Part shown: in pieces, positions 36,689 through 46,948 of the stretch
Layout: each line of letters opens with the position of its first letter
How positions within the stretch are numbered: the first letter of the stretch is position 1
NCBI RefSeq assembly: GCF_003968755.1
Contig: NZ_RYDL01000013.1
Coordinates: 1-64,000 of the forward strand
Length of the DNA: 64,000 nucleotides
Reading direction: 5' to 3'
Source of the DNA: Flavobacterium sp. RSP15
GTDB taxonomy: Bacteria; Bacteroidota; Bacteroidia; Flavobacteriales; Flavobacteriaceae
Notes under the pieces: generated by a model
What the model was told of the DNA's origin: nothing
The model's input: the letters and a program-made list of their open reading frames with translations, nothing else
Databases searched by the model: none
Program-made: the position numbers and the translations under genes

Positions 36689-39600
36689 ATGAAGTCAAAC
36701 TATCTACTAATCCTTTTTCTATTTCTATCCTCGTTTGGTTTCGCCCAAGGATATGATATTGGAGGAGTTGTTAAAGAAGCAGGTTCTGGTTTACCTATAC
36801 CGGGAGTAAATGTTAAAGTCAAAAATGGAACAATAGGATCAGCAACAGATATGGATGGCCGCTTTTACTTAAAACAAGTTCCCTCTGGTGCAACACTTAC
36901 TTTTTCTTATTTAGGATTTAAAAATCGAGACTTTAAAGTGGTGTCTAATAATAGCGCACTTATTATCACATTACAAGAGGATTCCAGTACTTTGGACGAA
37001 GTTGTCGTTATTGGTTATGGAACTCAGAAAAAACGAGAAGTTACAGGCGCTGTATCTGTAGTAGACAGTAAAACTTTGGAAGCTTTGAAACCAGTTAAAA
37101 TTGAGCAAGCGTTGCAGGGAACTGTTTCGGGTGTGAATGTCACTACCACTTCTGGTGCTCCGGGTGCAGCTTTGGATATTCGTATCAGGGGGATTGCAAC
37201 CAATGGAGATAATAGACCTACAACAATTATTGATGGATATGTTGGTGAACTTGGATTACTAAATCCAAATGATGTAGAGTCCATTACGGTTCTGAAAGAT
37301 GCTCAGGCTGCTATTTATGGAACTATTGGTGCTAATGGAATTATCCTTATCACCACTAAATCCGGTAAAAAGAATTCAAAAGCGAGAATTAGTTACAATA
37401 CGTATACCGGTTTTCAAGAAACTTCAAGAACCTTACCTGTATTGAATGCAACTGATTATGCCTTACTGTTGAATGAAAGTTATGCAAATGGTGGGAATGC
37501 AATTCCTTTTCCTACTGTTTCCGGTTTGGGGAAAGGAACAAACTGGCAAAATGAAATTTTTAGCACTAGTGTGCCTATTATCAATCACGATATCTCTTTT
37601 TCAGGTGGTTCTGATAAAATTACTTACGCAGTAAGTGGTTCTCATCTGGATCAAGAGGGAATTATTGGCGGAAGTAAATCTGGGTTTTTACGAAATACAG
37701 CCAGAGTGTCTTTAGGAGCGGATATTACTGATAAATTAAAATTAAAAACAAACGTAATCTATACTTATTTCAATAGAAAGTCATTGAACGAAAGAGGTTT
37801 AGGTTCTGTTTTGTTTAATGCCTTGAACACTCCAGCAACGCTAAATCCGTATGATGCAAATGGTGATTTTACAAAAGTGCCTTCTAATACTGGGTTAGGA
37901 ATAGAAATTATAAATCCATTGGCACAAGTTGCAAATACCTATAATGACTATAACTTCAAGAAAGTCAACGGTAATTTTGGATTGGATTATAAAGTTTTCA
38001 AGGATTTTACGATTTCGAGTTCCATTGGTTTTAATACTTCAAACAGTGAATCTAAATCGTTTGCCAAGCAAATTGATTATGGTGGAAAAGTGTTTGATGT
38101 ACCCAGAAGTTCTGTGTCTCAAAGTGCCATTAATGATAATGATTATTCCTTTGATTTATTTGGAACCTATACTAAGAAAATAGGGGAGGACCATAATGTC
38201 GTGGCAACAGTAGGAAACACTATTTTTAAACAATTTGGAAACGGATTGTTTGCCACTGGATATGATGTCCCATATAATTCATGGGAATTTGCTGATATAA
38301 GTTTGACAAGAGGAATCGTTGAAACAGTTCCAAATAGTGCTTATAATTATGATGAAAGAAGACTATCCTATTTTGCAAGAGCGCAATATGATTATAAAGG
38401 AAAATATCTTTTTTCTGCCATGATACGTCGTGATGCTTCAACTAAATTTGGACCCGGAAATAAAGTGGGTTATTTTCCTTCGTTTACAACAGGTTGGGTA
38501 GTATCAGATGAAGGGTTTTTTGGAGAAGATAAGGTAATCAACTTCATGAAATTAAGAGGGAGTTATGGTACTTTAGGAAATGACCAAATTGGTAATAATG
38601 GATATGTTTCTCAATTAACGGGGGAAGCGACGTATGTTTTTGATGGTGCATTGGTCAATGGTTTATCAGTAGGACAAATTCCGAACCCAAATTTAAAGTG
38701 GGAAGAAGCCAGAAAATTTGATGTTGGTTTAGACCTTAAATTGATCCAAAATAAAGTGTCTATCGTAGCCGATTATTTTATTGATACACGTGCGGACTTA
38801 TTAATCACGAATATACCGGTTTCAGGAATTAATGGGACCGAAGCTCCTGGTTCAGGTTCTCCAACAATCAATGGAGGGACAGTAAGAAATTCCGGATTTG
38901 AGTTTGCTATAGATTACAAAAATAAATTCTCTGATAATTTTTCAATGAGTGTGGGGTACAATGTTACCTTTCTTAAAAATGAAGTTTTAAGCACAAATGG
39001 AGTACCATTTTTACAAGGAGGATCCTTTGGAGTAGGTCAACAGCCACCTTCAAGAATGGAAGTTGGACTGCCAATTGGTTATTTTTACGGCTATAAAACA
39101 GATGGAATTTTTCAAAATCAAGCCGAAGTTGATGCACATCCGTCTCAATTATCTCTGGGTGCTAATGCCAGCCCTGGTGATCTTCGTTTTGTAGATGTGA
39201 ACGGAGATGGAATATTGGATGCGAGTGACAGAACAAATATTGGAGACCCAATTCCAGCTGCTTCAATGGGATTCAATTTACAAATGAATTACAAAAACCT
39301 TGATTTTGCAGTCTATACATTTGCTTCTATAGAGAATGATATGGTTCGAAATTATGAAAGAAATCTTACTGATGTCAATCGTCTTAATTATGTTCTAGAT
39401 CGATGGACTGGTGAGGGAAGTACTAATACGACGCCAAGAGTAACTACAAGTGCCACAGGAAATTCTACTTTTAGCAGCTATTTTGTTGAAGATGCATCCT
39501 ATCTAAGAATTCAAAACATACAATTGGGTTATTCGATAAATTCTAAATATTCTGAAAAAGCAGGAATCACAAAACTACGATTATATGCAGGAGTCAATAA

Positions 39601-39733
39601 CTTGTATACGTTTACAAAATACAAAGGTTTTGATCCAGGCGCTTCTGATGGTGCTCCAATTGGCGGCGGAATTGACTATGGTTTTTATCCAATCCCAAGA
39701 ACCTATTTGTTAGGTTTAAACATTAATTTTTAA
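36689..39733 (+). CDS. SusC/RagA family TonB-linked outer membrane transporter
   Basis: A 1014-residue TonB-dependent transporter. After a signal peptide (ending GFAQ) comes a carboxypeptidase-like regulatory domain (IGGVVKEAGSGLPIPGVNV), the TonB box region DEVVVIGYG near 105, the plug domain with the SusC signature IRGIATNGDNRP and DAQAAIYGTIGANGIILITTK, and a large beta-barrel ending in a C-terminal aromatic-rich strand. It should import oligosaccharides together with SusD encoded 11 bases downstream. The surrounding GH16/GH3 genes point to beta-glucan fragments as cargo. Confidence 0.96.
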   Translation: MKSNYLLILFLFLSSFGFAQGYDIGGVVKEAGSGLPIPGVNVKVKNGTIGSATDMDGRFYLKQVPSGATLTFSYLGFKNRDFKVVSNNSALIITLQEDSSTLDEVVVIGYGTQKKREVTGAVSVVDSKTLEALKPVKIEQALQGTVSGVNVTTTSGAPGAALDIRIRGIATNGDNRPTTIIDGYVGELGLLNPNDVESITVLKDAQAAIYGTIGANGIILITTKSGKKNSKARISYNTYTGFQETSRTLPVLNATDYALLLNESYANGGNAIPFPTVSGLGKGTNWQNEIFSTSVPIINHDISFSGGSDKITYAVSGSHLDQEGIIGGSKSGFLRNTARVSLGADITDKLKLKTNVIYTYFNRKSLNERGLGSVLFNALNTPATLNPYDANGDFTKVPSNTGLGIEIINPLAQVANTYNDYNFKKVNGNFGLDYKVFKDFTISSSIGFNTSNSESKSFAKQIDYGGKVFDVPRSSVSQSAINDNDYSFDLFGTYTKKIGEDHNVVATVGNTIFKQFGNGLFATGYDVPYNSWEFADISLTRGIVETVPNSAYNYDERRLSYFARAQYDYKGKYLFSAMIRRDASTKFGPGNKVGYFPSFTTGWVVSDEGFFGEDKVINFMKLRGSYGTLGNDQIGNNGYVSQLTGEATYVFDGALVNGLSVGQIPNPNLKWEEARKFDVGLDLKLIQNKVSIVADYFIDTRADLLITNIPVSGINGTEAPGSGSPTINGGTVRNSGFEFAIDYKNKFSDNFSMSVGYNVTFLKNEVLSTNGVPFLQGGSFGVGQQPPSRMEVGLPIGYFYGYKTDGIFQNQAEVDAHPSQLSLGANASPGDLRFVDVNGDGILDASDRTNIGDPIPAASMGFNLQMNYKNLDFAVYTFASIENDMVRNYERNLTDVNRLNYVLDRWTGEGSTNTTPRVTTSATGNSTFSSYFVEDASYLRIQNIQLGYSINSKYSEKAGITKLRLYAGVNNLYTFTKYKGFDPGASDGAPIGGGIDYGFYPIPRTYLLGLNINF

Positions 39734-39744
39734 TTCCTACTAAA

Positions 39745-41223
39745 ATGAAAAAGTATCTATTTATTACCCTTATATCGATAACAATCTTCTCAACTGTAAC
39801 CATTTCCTGCAGTGATGATTTTGTGGACCGACCAATAGAATATTCGATCGATTCTGAGAACTATTTTAATTCGAAATCAGATTATGACAATGCTTTGATT
39901 GCTGCCTATGATTTGTTGCAATCCACGTATCTCAATGCAATATTAGGCGAAATAGCCTCAGACAATACCTTGGCCGGAGGCGAAAGTCAATCGGATACAC
40001 CAGGATTTCAGCAAATTGATGATATGATCCATACTCCTGTCAACAGTAATCTAAAAAACTTGTGGGACTGGATGTTTGCTGGAGTACAAAGGGCTAATTA
40101 TATTTTAGAATTCAAAGATAAAACTAATTTTCAAGGGAAAAATCAAGTGATTGGTGAAGCTCGTTTTCTTAGAGCCTATTATCATTTTGAATTGGTAAAA
40201 TGGTTTGGTGGAATTCCACTAAAAGGCGATGTAAGATTCAGCTCTGGAGACGAGAAAATTATTAAACGTTCCTCTGTTGCGGAAGTTTACGCTTCTATCG
40301 AAGCAGATTTAATCTTTGCTTCTCAAAACGTATCAGCAACAGCAGCACAAAAAGGAAGAGTCACGAAAGGAGCTGCTTTAGCATTATTAGGTAAAGCATA
40401 TTTGTACCAAAATAAATACCCACAAGCGGCCACAACCCTTGAAAATTTGATTGCAACTTCGTCGTATTCATTGGTTTCAGATTACAATACTATTTTTGAA
40501 AATGCAGGAGAAAATGGTTTAGAATCAGTTTTTGAAGTACAATATACGGATGTTGAAGGAGCAGGTTTTGGATGTCTCCAATGTAGTGAAGGCAATGTAG
40601 CCGTTGGTTTTAGTGGACCAAGAAATTATTCAGGTAATTTATTTACCTCAGGATTCAGTTTTAATGTTCCAACTCAAAAAGTCGTAAACGCATTTGAAGC
40701 AGGCGATAATAGAAAAGCAGTTGCGATATTAGATATCGAAGCTTGGGCTACAGCCACAGGAGCCACATTTGGAAAAGGATATGAACACACCGGTTTTTTC
40801 AACAGAAAATATATTCCAAGAAAAAGAAGTGCTAATGCACAAGGTGATTTAAACCTCACAAATCCTAATAATTACAGAGCCATTCGCTATGCAGATGTTC
40901 TTTTGATGGCGGCCGAAGCTTACAATCGCGGAGGACTGAATGATACGAAAGCAAGAGGCTATTTGAACCAAGTTCGAAGACGAGCTTTTGGCGATTTAAA
41001 TCATGATATTTCATCTTCTGGTGCTGCTTTGACTGATTTTATCTTAGCAGAAAGAAGAGTGGAATTAGTTGGTGAAGGCCACCGTTTCTTCGATTTAGTA
41101 CGAACAGGTAAAGCTGCCACGGAGATTACTGGATTTAAAGTCAATAAAAATGAATTGTTTCCAATTCCTATCGAGGAAATTCAATTCGCAAATGGCAATT
41201 GGGCACAAAATCCCGGATATTAA
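39745..41223 (+). CDS. SusD/RagB family nutrient-binding outer membrane lipoprotein
   Basis: A 492-residue lipoprotein with signal peptide and lipidated Cys22 (TVTISCSDD). The SusD family features are visible: the early NYFNSKSDYDNALIAAYD segment, TPR-like helices (FLRAYYHFELVKWFGGIPL) and the C-terminal FILAERRVELVGEGHRFFDLVRTGKA motif. It caps the SusC barrel and binds glycans at the cell surface. It belongs to the same transcript as susC. Confidence 0.96.
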   Translation: MKKYLFITLISITIFSTVTISCSDDFVDRPIEYSIDSENYFNSKSDYDNALIAAYDLLQSTYLNAILGEIASDNTLAGGESQSDTPGFQQIDDMIHTPVNSNLKNLWDWMFAGVQRANYILEFKDKTNFQGKNQVIGEARFLRAYYHFELVKWFGGIPLKGDVRFSSGDEKIIKRSSVAEVYASIEADLIFASQNVSATAAQKGRVTKGAALALLGKAYLYQNKYPQAATTLENLIATSSYSLVSDYNTIFENAGENGLESVFEVQYTDVEGAGFGCLQCSEGNVAVGFSGPRNYSGNLFTSGFSFNVPTQKVVNAFEAGDNRKAVAILDIEAWATATGATFGKGYEHTGFFNRKYIPRKRSANAQGDLNLTNPNNYRAIRYADVLLMAAEAYNRGGLNDTKARGYLNQVRRRAFGDLNHDISSSGAALTDFILAERRVELVGEGHRFFDLVRTGKAATEITGFKVNKNELFPIPIEEIQFANGNWAQNPGY

Positions 41224-41243
41224 AAACTAATATTATTTACAAT

Positions 41244-42839
41244 ATGAAAAAATTAAAATTAATACTAAGTCTTTTTGTTCTAACGATCTTTTTGGGATGT
41301 TCAGACGAAAATAATGACGTAGATCTGGATGGTGTAAATGCGCCTTCAAATATATCTGCTCTGACGACCATTACACAAGATAATTCAGGAAATGTTACTT
41401 TTCTGCCAAAAGGGGAAGGAGTAACTCAGTTCGAAATTTATTTTGGTGATGCCACCACAGCGCCTGCTTACGTAAATCCGGGTGGTACCTTTACCCATAA
41501 ATATAAAGAGGGTAAATTTCAGGCGAAAATTGTTGGGGTAACTATAAATGGTAAAAAAACTGAAGCGATTCAAGAAGTAACGGTTTCTTTTTTGGCACCA
41601 AGAAATTTTGAACCCACGATTACTATTGGAAGTAACCTATCAATTACTGTAACTGCAAAAGCTGAATTAGAAACGTTTTTTCAGGTTTATTTTGGAGATG
41701 TAACTAATGAAGTCCCCGTTGATTTTATGGAAGGTCAAGTGATTAAACACACATATTTGAATCCTGGAACGTATCAAGTAAAAGTAGTTGCCTTGAGCGG
41801 AGGTGCAGCAACCACACAAAAAACACAAGCCATTACTGTAACCAATTTATTTGCTGCACCAGTTCCTACAATTCCAGCAGCGAACGTGATTTCTATGTTT
41901 AGCGATAGTTATACAAATGTTGCTGTTGACACTTGGAGAACATCTTGGTCACAGGCTAATCTCGAAGACATTGATATTAGTGGTAACAAAACTAAAAAAT
42001 ACAGCGCTTTAAACTTTGTAGGTATTGAAGCAACTACAAAGCCAATTAATGCTTCGGCGATGACTTTCTTTCACACCGATATATGGTCTTCAGATTTGAC
42101 AGAATTTAAAGTTAAATTGGTTGATTTTGGTGCTAATGGAGTTTTTGGTGGAGGTGATGATAAAGAACATGAAATCACAATTTCAAATCCGGCGAAAGAA
42201 AAATGGGTGAGTTTAGATATTCCGTTAAGTAATTTCACTGGATTGACTACTCGTTCTCACATTGCGCAATTAATTTTTGTTGGCGCACCTTCAGGAAATA
42301 CTACGGTTTATGTAGATAATGTTTTCTTTTACAATCAGGTGGGCTCAATTAGTGCAGCGCCATCTCCTACTTTAGGAGCTTCTAAAGTAATTTCAATGTT
42401 CAGTGATGCGTATGCAAATGTCCCTGTTGATACCTGGAGAACTTCCTGGTCAAGTGCCACTTTGACGGATTTGAGTATTAATGGAAATGCGACAAAAAAA
42501 TACAGTGCCTTGGATTTTGTTGGTATCGAAGCAACCACAAGTCCTATTAATGCTACTGCAATGACCCATTTTCATACGGACGTTTGGTCATCAGACTTTA
42601 CACAATTCAAAATAAAATTAGTCGATTTTGGTGCCAATGGAGCTTTTGGCGGGGGCGACGACAAAGAACATGAAATAACAGTTTCATCTCCAGCAAAAGG
42701 ATCTTGGGTAAGTTTAGATATTCCATTGAGTTCTTTTACAGGATTAACCACACGAGCGCACATTGCACAGCTCATTTATGTAGGTGCGCCTGCCGGAAAT
42801 AACACTGTTTATGTTGACAATGTTTATTTTCATAATTAA
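41244..42839 (+). CDS. Surface glycan-binding lipoprotein with PKD domains and duplicated C-terminal module
   Basis: A 531-residue lipoprotein. The start is at the ATG giving MKKLKLILSLFVLTIFLGC with lipidated Cys19; a longer frame would overlap susD. Two PKD-like domains (about 35-195, each with an (I/V)YFGD core) precede two near-identical modules of about 150 residues beginning at V215 and V382. Each repeat shares VDTWRTSWS, KKYSALDFVGIEAT and VYVDNV(F/Y)F elements, resembling a beta-sandwich carbohydrate-binding module. Position after susD corresponds to SusE/SusF-type binding proteins. Confidence 0.85.
   Translation: MKKLKLILSLFVLTIFLGCSDENNDVDLDGVNAPSNISALTTITQDNSGNVTFLPKGEGVTQFEIYFGDATTAPAYVNPGGTFTHKYKEGKFQAKIVGVTINGKKTEAIQEVTVSFLAPRNFEPTITIGSNLSITVTAKAELETFFQVYFGDVTNEVPVDFMEGQVIKHTYLNPGTYQVKVVALSGGAATTQKTQAITVTNLFAAPVPTIPAANVISMFSDSYTNVAVDTWRTSWSQANLEDIDISGNKTKKYSALNFVGIEATTKPINASAMTFFHTDIWSSDLTEFKVKLVDFGANGVFGGGDDKEHEITISNPAKEKWVSLDIPLSNFTGLTTRSHIAQLIFVGAPSGNTTVYVDNVFFYNQVGSISAAPSPTLGASKVISMFSDAYANVPVDTWRTSWSSATLTDLSINGNATKKYSALDFVGIEATTSPINATAMTHFHTDVWSSDFTQFKIKLVDFGANGAFGGGDDKEHEITVSSPAKGSWVSLDIPLSSFTGLTTRAHIAQLIYVGAPAGNNTVYVDNVYFHN
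41886..42836 (+). repeat. Tandem intragenic duplication, 501-bp period
   Basis: Two in-frame copies of the binding module, the first from 41886 and the second from 42387, offset by exactly 501 bases (167 codons). They are clearly similar at both protein and DNA level, with short unrelated linkers. Confidence 0.85.
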
Positions 42840-42930
42840 TAAAAAGATAGATAGTAGCAAGTAATTATGAGTTTAAAATGAATTGGTATACAACGAGTAT
42901 CACAGTTATGTTTTTTAAAAAATAGTAAAA

Positions 42931-44574
42931 ATGAAAAAAATAGTAATAAATTTAGTATCCGTTTTTGTCCTTCTATTGATGGTCAATTGTCAGGAGGATA
43001 ATTTAGGTTTTGGAGCGTTAGATACGCCTGCGAGTCTTCAGGTTACAGCAGAGTTAGTTGGTAAAACAGCGGCTTTGCCAAACGGAAATGGTTCCGGGAA
43101 AGTAAAATTCACGAGCACGGCAGAAAATGCAATATCGTATAAATACATTTTTAGCGATGGAACTTCTCAAAATTCGCCAAGCGGGATTCTTGAAAACACC
43201 TTTGCAACACCAGGTACAAATACATACACAGTGACCGTTATTGCTTCTGGAGCAGGAGGGATTGCGACTAATGTGACTTTAGAAGTAACTGTTTTCAGTA
43301 ATTTTAAAGATGAGCAAGCGGTACAATTCTTAACAGGTGGCGCATCCAGAAAATGGTATTGGGCACAATCCGAAGATGGCCATTTAGGTGTTGGTCCAAA
43401 CGTAGCTTGGTCTGATCCTACTTTTGGAACAAAAAATTACTACCCTGATTTCTACTCTGCTAAAGCAAATGAAAAATCTGCAACGTGTTTGTACAAAAGT
43501 GTGATGACTTTTTCTATAGTTGGAGGCAATTTGAAACTTGAATTGGATAACAAGGGACAAACGTATTATAACGGAGCTTTCAAAGGAGGCGGCGAGGATG
43601 CCTGTTATGACTTAAATACAAGCGGTCTTAAAACTGTAACGTTGAGTAAGTCAGATTCCTTTGTAACTAAAAATCCGAATAGCGCCACTCAAACAAGAGG
43701 AACTACAATGAACTTTGCAGATGGTGGTTTTATGGGCTACTTTGTCGGATCTAGTTCGTATGAAATCTTATCAATTACCGATAATCGTATGGTAGTAAGA
43801 GTGATTCAATCCGGGAATCCATTTTTGGCATGGTACCATACTTTTACTACAGCAGCTCCTGCGGCAGTTGTAACACCTACGCCAACAACAGATTATACTG
43901 TTTTGAAATTTGCTGATGAATTTAATGTTGCCGGTGCTCCGGATCCTACAAAATGGGGATATGACCTTGGCGCTGGCGGTTGGGGTAATGGCGAAGCCCA
44001 AACGTATACAAACGGTGCTGATAATGTAATTGTTCAAAATGGAAATTTAAAAATTACAGCTAAAAAATCAGGAACAGGCTACACTTCCGCACGATTGAAA
44101 ACAGAAGATAAATATGAATTTACCTATGGTAAAATTGAAGTTAGAGCGAAACTGCCAGTTGGTGGAGGAACTTGGCCTGCAATTTGGTCCCTAGGACAAG
44201 ATTATAAAACTAATACTTGGCCAAAATGTGGTGAAATTGATTTCATGGAGCACAAAGGAAATGATCCAAATGTCATCCACGGAACATTACATTATCCGGG
44301 TAATTTTGGAGCAAACCCAAACACAGCTAAAACAACAATAGCAAATGCAGCTACTGAGTTCCATATTTATAAAACGATATGGAGTCCAACTTCGATACAG
44401 TTTTATGTGGATGATAAACTTTTTCATACGTTTGCCAATAGTAGTTCAGTGCCTTTCAACAGTGATTTTTTCATGATTTTGAATGTGGCAATGGGAGGAA
44501 GTTTTGGCGGAGCCATTGATCCTGCTTTTACACAATCTTCGATGGAGATTGATTATGTAAGGATTTATCAATAA
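42931..44574 (+). CDS. GH16 endo-beta-1,3-glucanase (laminarinase) lipoprotein
   Basis: A 547-residue surface lipoprotein (signal peptide, Cys20 in LMVNCQED). A PKD-like domain (about 35-125) and an unassigned domain of about 180 residues (VQFLTGGASRKWYWAQ onward) precede a GH16 catalytic domain (about 325-547). The catalytic signature GEIDFMEH gives nucleophile E435, D437 and acid/base E440. The WPAIWSLG and MGGSFGG segments match laminarinase-type GH16. It should cut beta-1,3-glucans at the cell surface to feed SusCD. Confidence 0.92.
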   Translation: MKKIVINLVSVFVLLLMVNCQEDNLGFGALDTPASLQVTAELVGKTAALPNGNGSGKVKFTSTAENAISYKYIFSDGTSQNSPSGILENTFATPGTNTYTVTVIASGAGGIATNVTLEVTVFSNFKDEQAVQFLTGGASRKWYWAQSEDGHLGVGPNVAWSDPTFGTKNYYPDFYSAKANEKSATCLYKSVMTFSIVGGNLKLELDNKGQTYYNGAFKGGGEDACYDLNTSGLKTVTLSKSDSFVTKNPNSATQTRGTTMNFADGGFMGYFVGSSSYEILSITDNRMVVRVIQSGNPFLAWYHTFTTAAPAAVVTPTPTTDYTVLKFADEFNVAGAPDPTKWGYDLGAGGWGNGEAQTYTNGADNVIVQNGNLKITAKKSGTGYTSARLKTEDKYEFTYGKIEVRAKLPVGGGTWPAIWSLGQDYKTNTWPKCGEIDFMEHKGNDPNVIHGTLHYPGNFGANPNTAKTTIANAATEFHIYKTIWSPTSIQFYVDDKLFHTFANSSSVPFNSDFFMILNVAMGGSFGGAIDPAFTQSSMEIDYVRIYQ

Positions 44575-44591
44575 AATACGTAATTAATATA

Positions 44592-44618
44592 AAAAGGTCG
44601 GTTTTTTACCGGCCTTTT
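44592..44618 (+). terminator. Terminator-like hairpin inside the PUL
   Basis: Arms AAAAGGTCGGT (44592-44602) and ACCGGCCTTTT (44608-44618) pair over 11 positions with one T-G wobble around a five-T loop. It lies in the 64-bp gap between the GH16 and GH3 genes and could end or attenuate the susCD transcript. Confidence 0.75.
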
Positions 44619-44638
44619 AATTGTAATAAAAAAGGATA

Positions 44639-46942
44639 ATGATGAGAAATAAATCCCTGTTAGCATCTTTTGCTATAACAGCTCTAATAATTGCAGGTTG
44701 CAGCACTAAAATTTTAAAATCACCGGTTTCTTATTCCAAAGAAAATATTCTGGATACAAAAGTAGATTCGGTTCTCCAGCTGATGACTTTGGAAGAAAAA
44801 GTAGGGCAACTCAATCAGTATAATGGTTTTTGGGATATCACAGGCCCCAGTCCAAAAGAAGGGCAGGCAGCCAAAAAATACGAAGACCTGAAAAAAGGGT
44901 TAGTCGGATCAATGCTAAATGTAAAAGGAGTTAAGGATGTGAAAGCGTTACAGAAAATAGCGGTAGAACAAACCCGATTGGGAATTCCTTTGCTTTTTGG
45001 GTTTGATGTAATTCACGGCTACAAAACCATCAGCCCAATTCCGCTGGCCGAAGCAGCAAGTTGGGATTTAGAAGCAATAAAAAAGTCAGCTGCAATAGCT
45101 GCAGAAGAAGCCGCTGCAGTAGGATTGAATTGGACTTTCGCACCTATGATTGATATTTCGAGGGATGCCCGATGGGGACGTGTTATGGAAGGTGCTGGTG
45201 AAGACACTTTTTTAGGAAGTAAGATTGCCGTTGCGCGTATACAAGGTTTTCAAGGTGAAGATTTAGCCGCGACGAATACTATTTTGGCTTGTGCCAAACA
45301 TTTTGCAGGATATGCTTTTGCAGAATCCGGAAGAGATTACAATACCGTTGATATAAGCGAAACGGTGTTGCAGAATACTATTTTTCCGCCTTTTAAAGCA
45401 GCGGTTGATGCAGGTGTGCGCACGTTTATGAATTCCTTTAATGAATTGAATGGGATTCCCGCAACAGGAAATGCCTATTTACAAAGAGAAGTATTAAAAA
45501 GAGATTGGAAATTTGATGGTTTTGTAGTTTCGGATTGGGGTTCTATCAACGAAATGATTCCGCATGGATATGCCAAGGATAGTAAGCAGGCAGCTGAAAT
45601 AGCCATTAATGCTGGTTCAGACATGGATATGGAATCCAGCGCGTATGTGGAGCATTTAGTTGCATTAGTTCAGGAAGGCAAAGTCAAAGTAAGTGATATT
45701 GATGATGCGGCAAGACGAATTCTAAAGGTAAAGTTCGAATTAGGTTTGTTTGATGATCCGTATAAATATTGTGATGAAAATCGAGAATTGGCAACCGTTG
45801 GAAAACAAGAATTTCAAGAAGGAGTTTTGGATATGGCCAAGAAATCAATAGTACTTTTGAAAAATGAAAAAGAAGTATTACCGCTAAAAAAGTCAGGACT
45901 AAAAATTGCATTAATTGGTGCTTTGGCAACTGATAAAACAAGTCCTTTAGGAAGTTGGAGAATTGCTGCTGACGATAATTCGGCTGTTTCAGTTCTAGAA
46001 GGATTGCAAAAGTATTCAGGAAATACGCTAACGTTTGCCAAAGGAGCTGATGTAACCGAGGGAAGAACCCAGTTTATTTGGGAAACTAAAATCAATACGA
46101 CTGATAAGAGCGGATTTGCAGAAGCAATTGCGGTAGCAAAACAAGCTGATGTGGTGGTAATGGTTTTAGGAGAACACGGTTTGCAATCAGGCGAGGGAAG
46201 AAGTAGAGCTGATCTAGGTTTGCCGGGAGTCCAGCAAGAATTATTAGAGGCAGTTTACAAGGTCAATCCTAATGTGGTTTTGGTTTTAAATAACGGTCGA
46301 CCATTAGCCATTCCTTGGGCGGATGAAAATATTCCTGCAATTCTTGAAGGATGGCATTTAGGAACACAAAGCGGGCACGCCATTGCGCAGGTTTTGTATG
46401 GTGATTACAATCCAAGTGGAAAATTGCCTATGACTTTTCCCAGAAACGTAGGTCAGGTTCCTATTTATTACAATTATAAAAATACGGGAAGACCAGTAAA
46501 GAACGAGCCCGAAAGTGTATTTTGGTCGCATTATATCGATGAAAAAAATACACCATTGTATCCTTTTGGTCACGGACTCAGTTATTCTAAATTTGAATAT
46601 TCCAATTTGAAATTATCATCTAATAAATTCGGTAAAAAGGGTAAAATTGAAGTTTCCGTAAATTTGAAAAATATTGGAAAAGTTGCCGGAAAAGAAGTGG
46701 TTCAATTGTATATTAGAGATTTAATAGGAAGTATTACACGTCCGGTGAAAGAGTTGAAAGGATTTGAAATGATCGAACTACAGCCTAATGAGACCAAGAA
46801 AGTGGTGTTTACAATCGATGAAAAAACAATCGAATATTTCACAGCCAATAGAAAGTGGGAAGCAGAAGCCGGAGACTTTAAAGTATTCATCGGAGGTAGT
46901 TCAGTAACAAAATTGGAAGGGGATTTTCAATATTCTAATTAA
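44639..46942 (+). CDS. bglX: GH3 beta-glucosidase
   Basis: A 767-residue glycoside hydrolase family 3 enzyme, close in length and layout to BglX. A lipoprotein-type signal (ALIIAGCSTK, Cys21) suggests membrane attachment, probably facing the periplasm. The TIM-barrel domain contains the nucleophile D299 in FDGFVVSDWGS and the KHFAGYAFAESGRDYN region. The second domain and a C-terminal fibronectin-like domain (VKNIGKVAGKEVVQLYIRD type) complete the fold. It should release glucose from short beta-glucan oligosaccharides imported by SusCD. The second in-frame ATG at 44642 is equally possible. Confidence 0.93.
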   Translation: MMRNKSLLASFAITALIIAGCSTKILKSPVSYSKENILDTKVDSVLQLMTLEEKVGQLNQYNGFWDITGPSPKEGQAAKKYEDLKKGLVGSMLNVKGVKDVKALQKIAVEQTRLGIPLLFGFDVIHGYKTISPIPLAEAASWDLEAIKKSAAIAAEEAAAVGLNWTFAPMIDISRDARWGRVMEGAGEDTFLGSKIAVARIQGFQGEDLAATNTILACAKHFAGYAFAESGRDYNTVDISETVLQNTIFPPFKAAVDAGVRTFMNSFNELNGIPATGNAYLQREVLKRDWKFDGFVVSDWGSINEMIPHGYAKDSKQAAEIAINAGSDMDMESSAYVEHLVALVQEGKVKVSDIDDAARRILKVKFELGLFDDPYKYCDENRELATVGKQEFQEGVLDMAKKSIVLLKNEKEVLPLKKSGLKIALIGALATDKTSPLGSWRIAADDNSAVSVLEGLQKYSGNTLTFAKGADVTEGRTQFIWETKINTTDKSGFAEAIAVAKQADVVVMVLGEHGLQSGEGRSRADLGLPGVQQELLEAVYKVNPNVVLVLNNGRPLAIPWADENIPAILEGWHLGTQSGHAIAQVLYGDYNPSGKLPMTFPRNVGQVPIYYNYKNTGRPVKNEPESVFWSHYIDEKNTPLYPFGHGLSYSKFEYSNLKLSSNKFGKKGKIEVSVNLKNIGKVAGKEVVQLYIRDLIGSITRPVKELKGFEMIELQPNETKKVVFTIDEKTIEYFTANRKWEAEAGDFKVFIGGSSVTKLEGDFQYSN

Positions 46943-46948
46943 AATATA

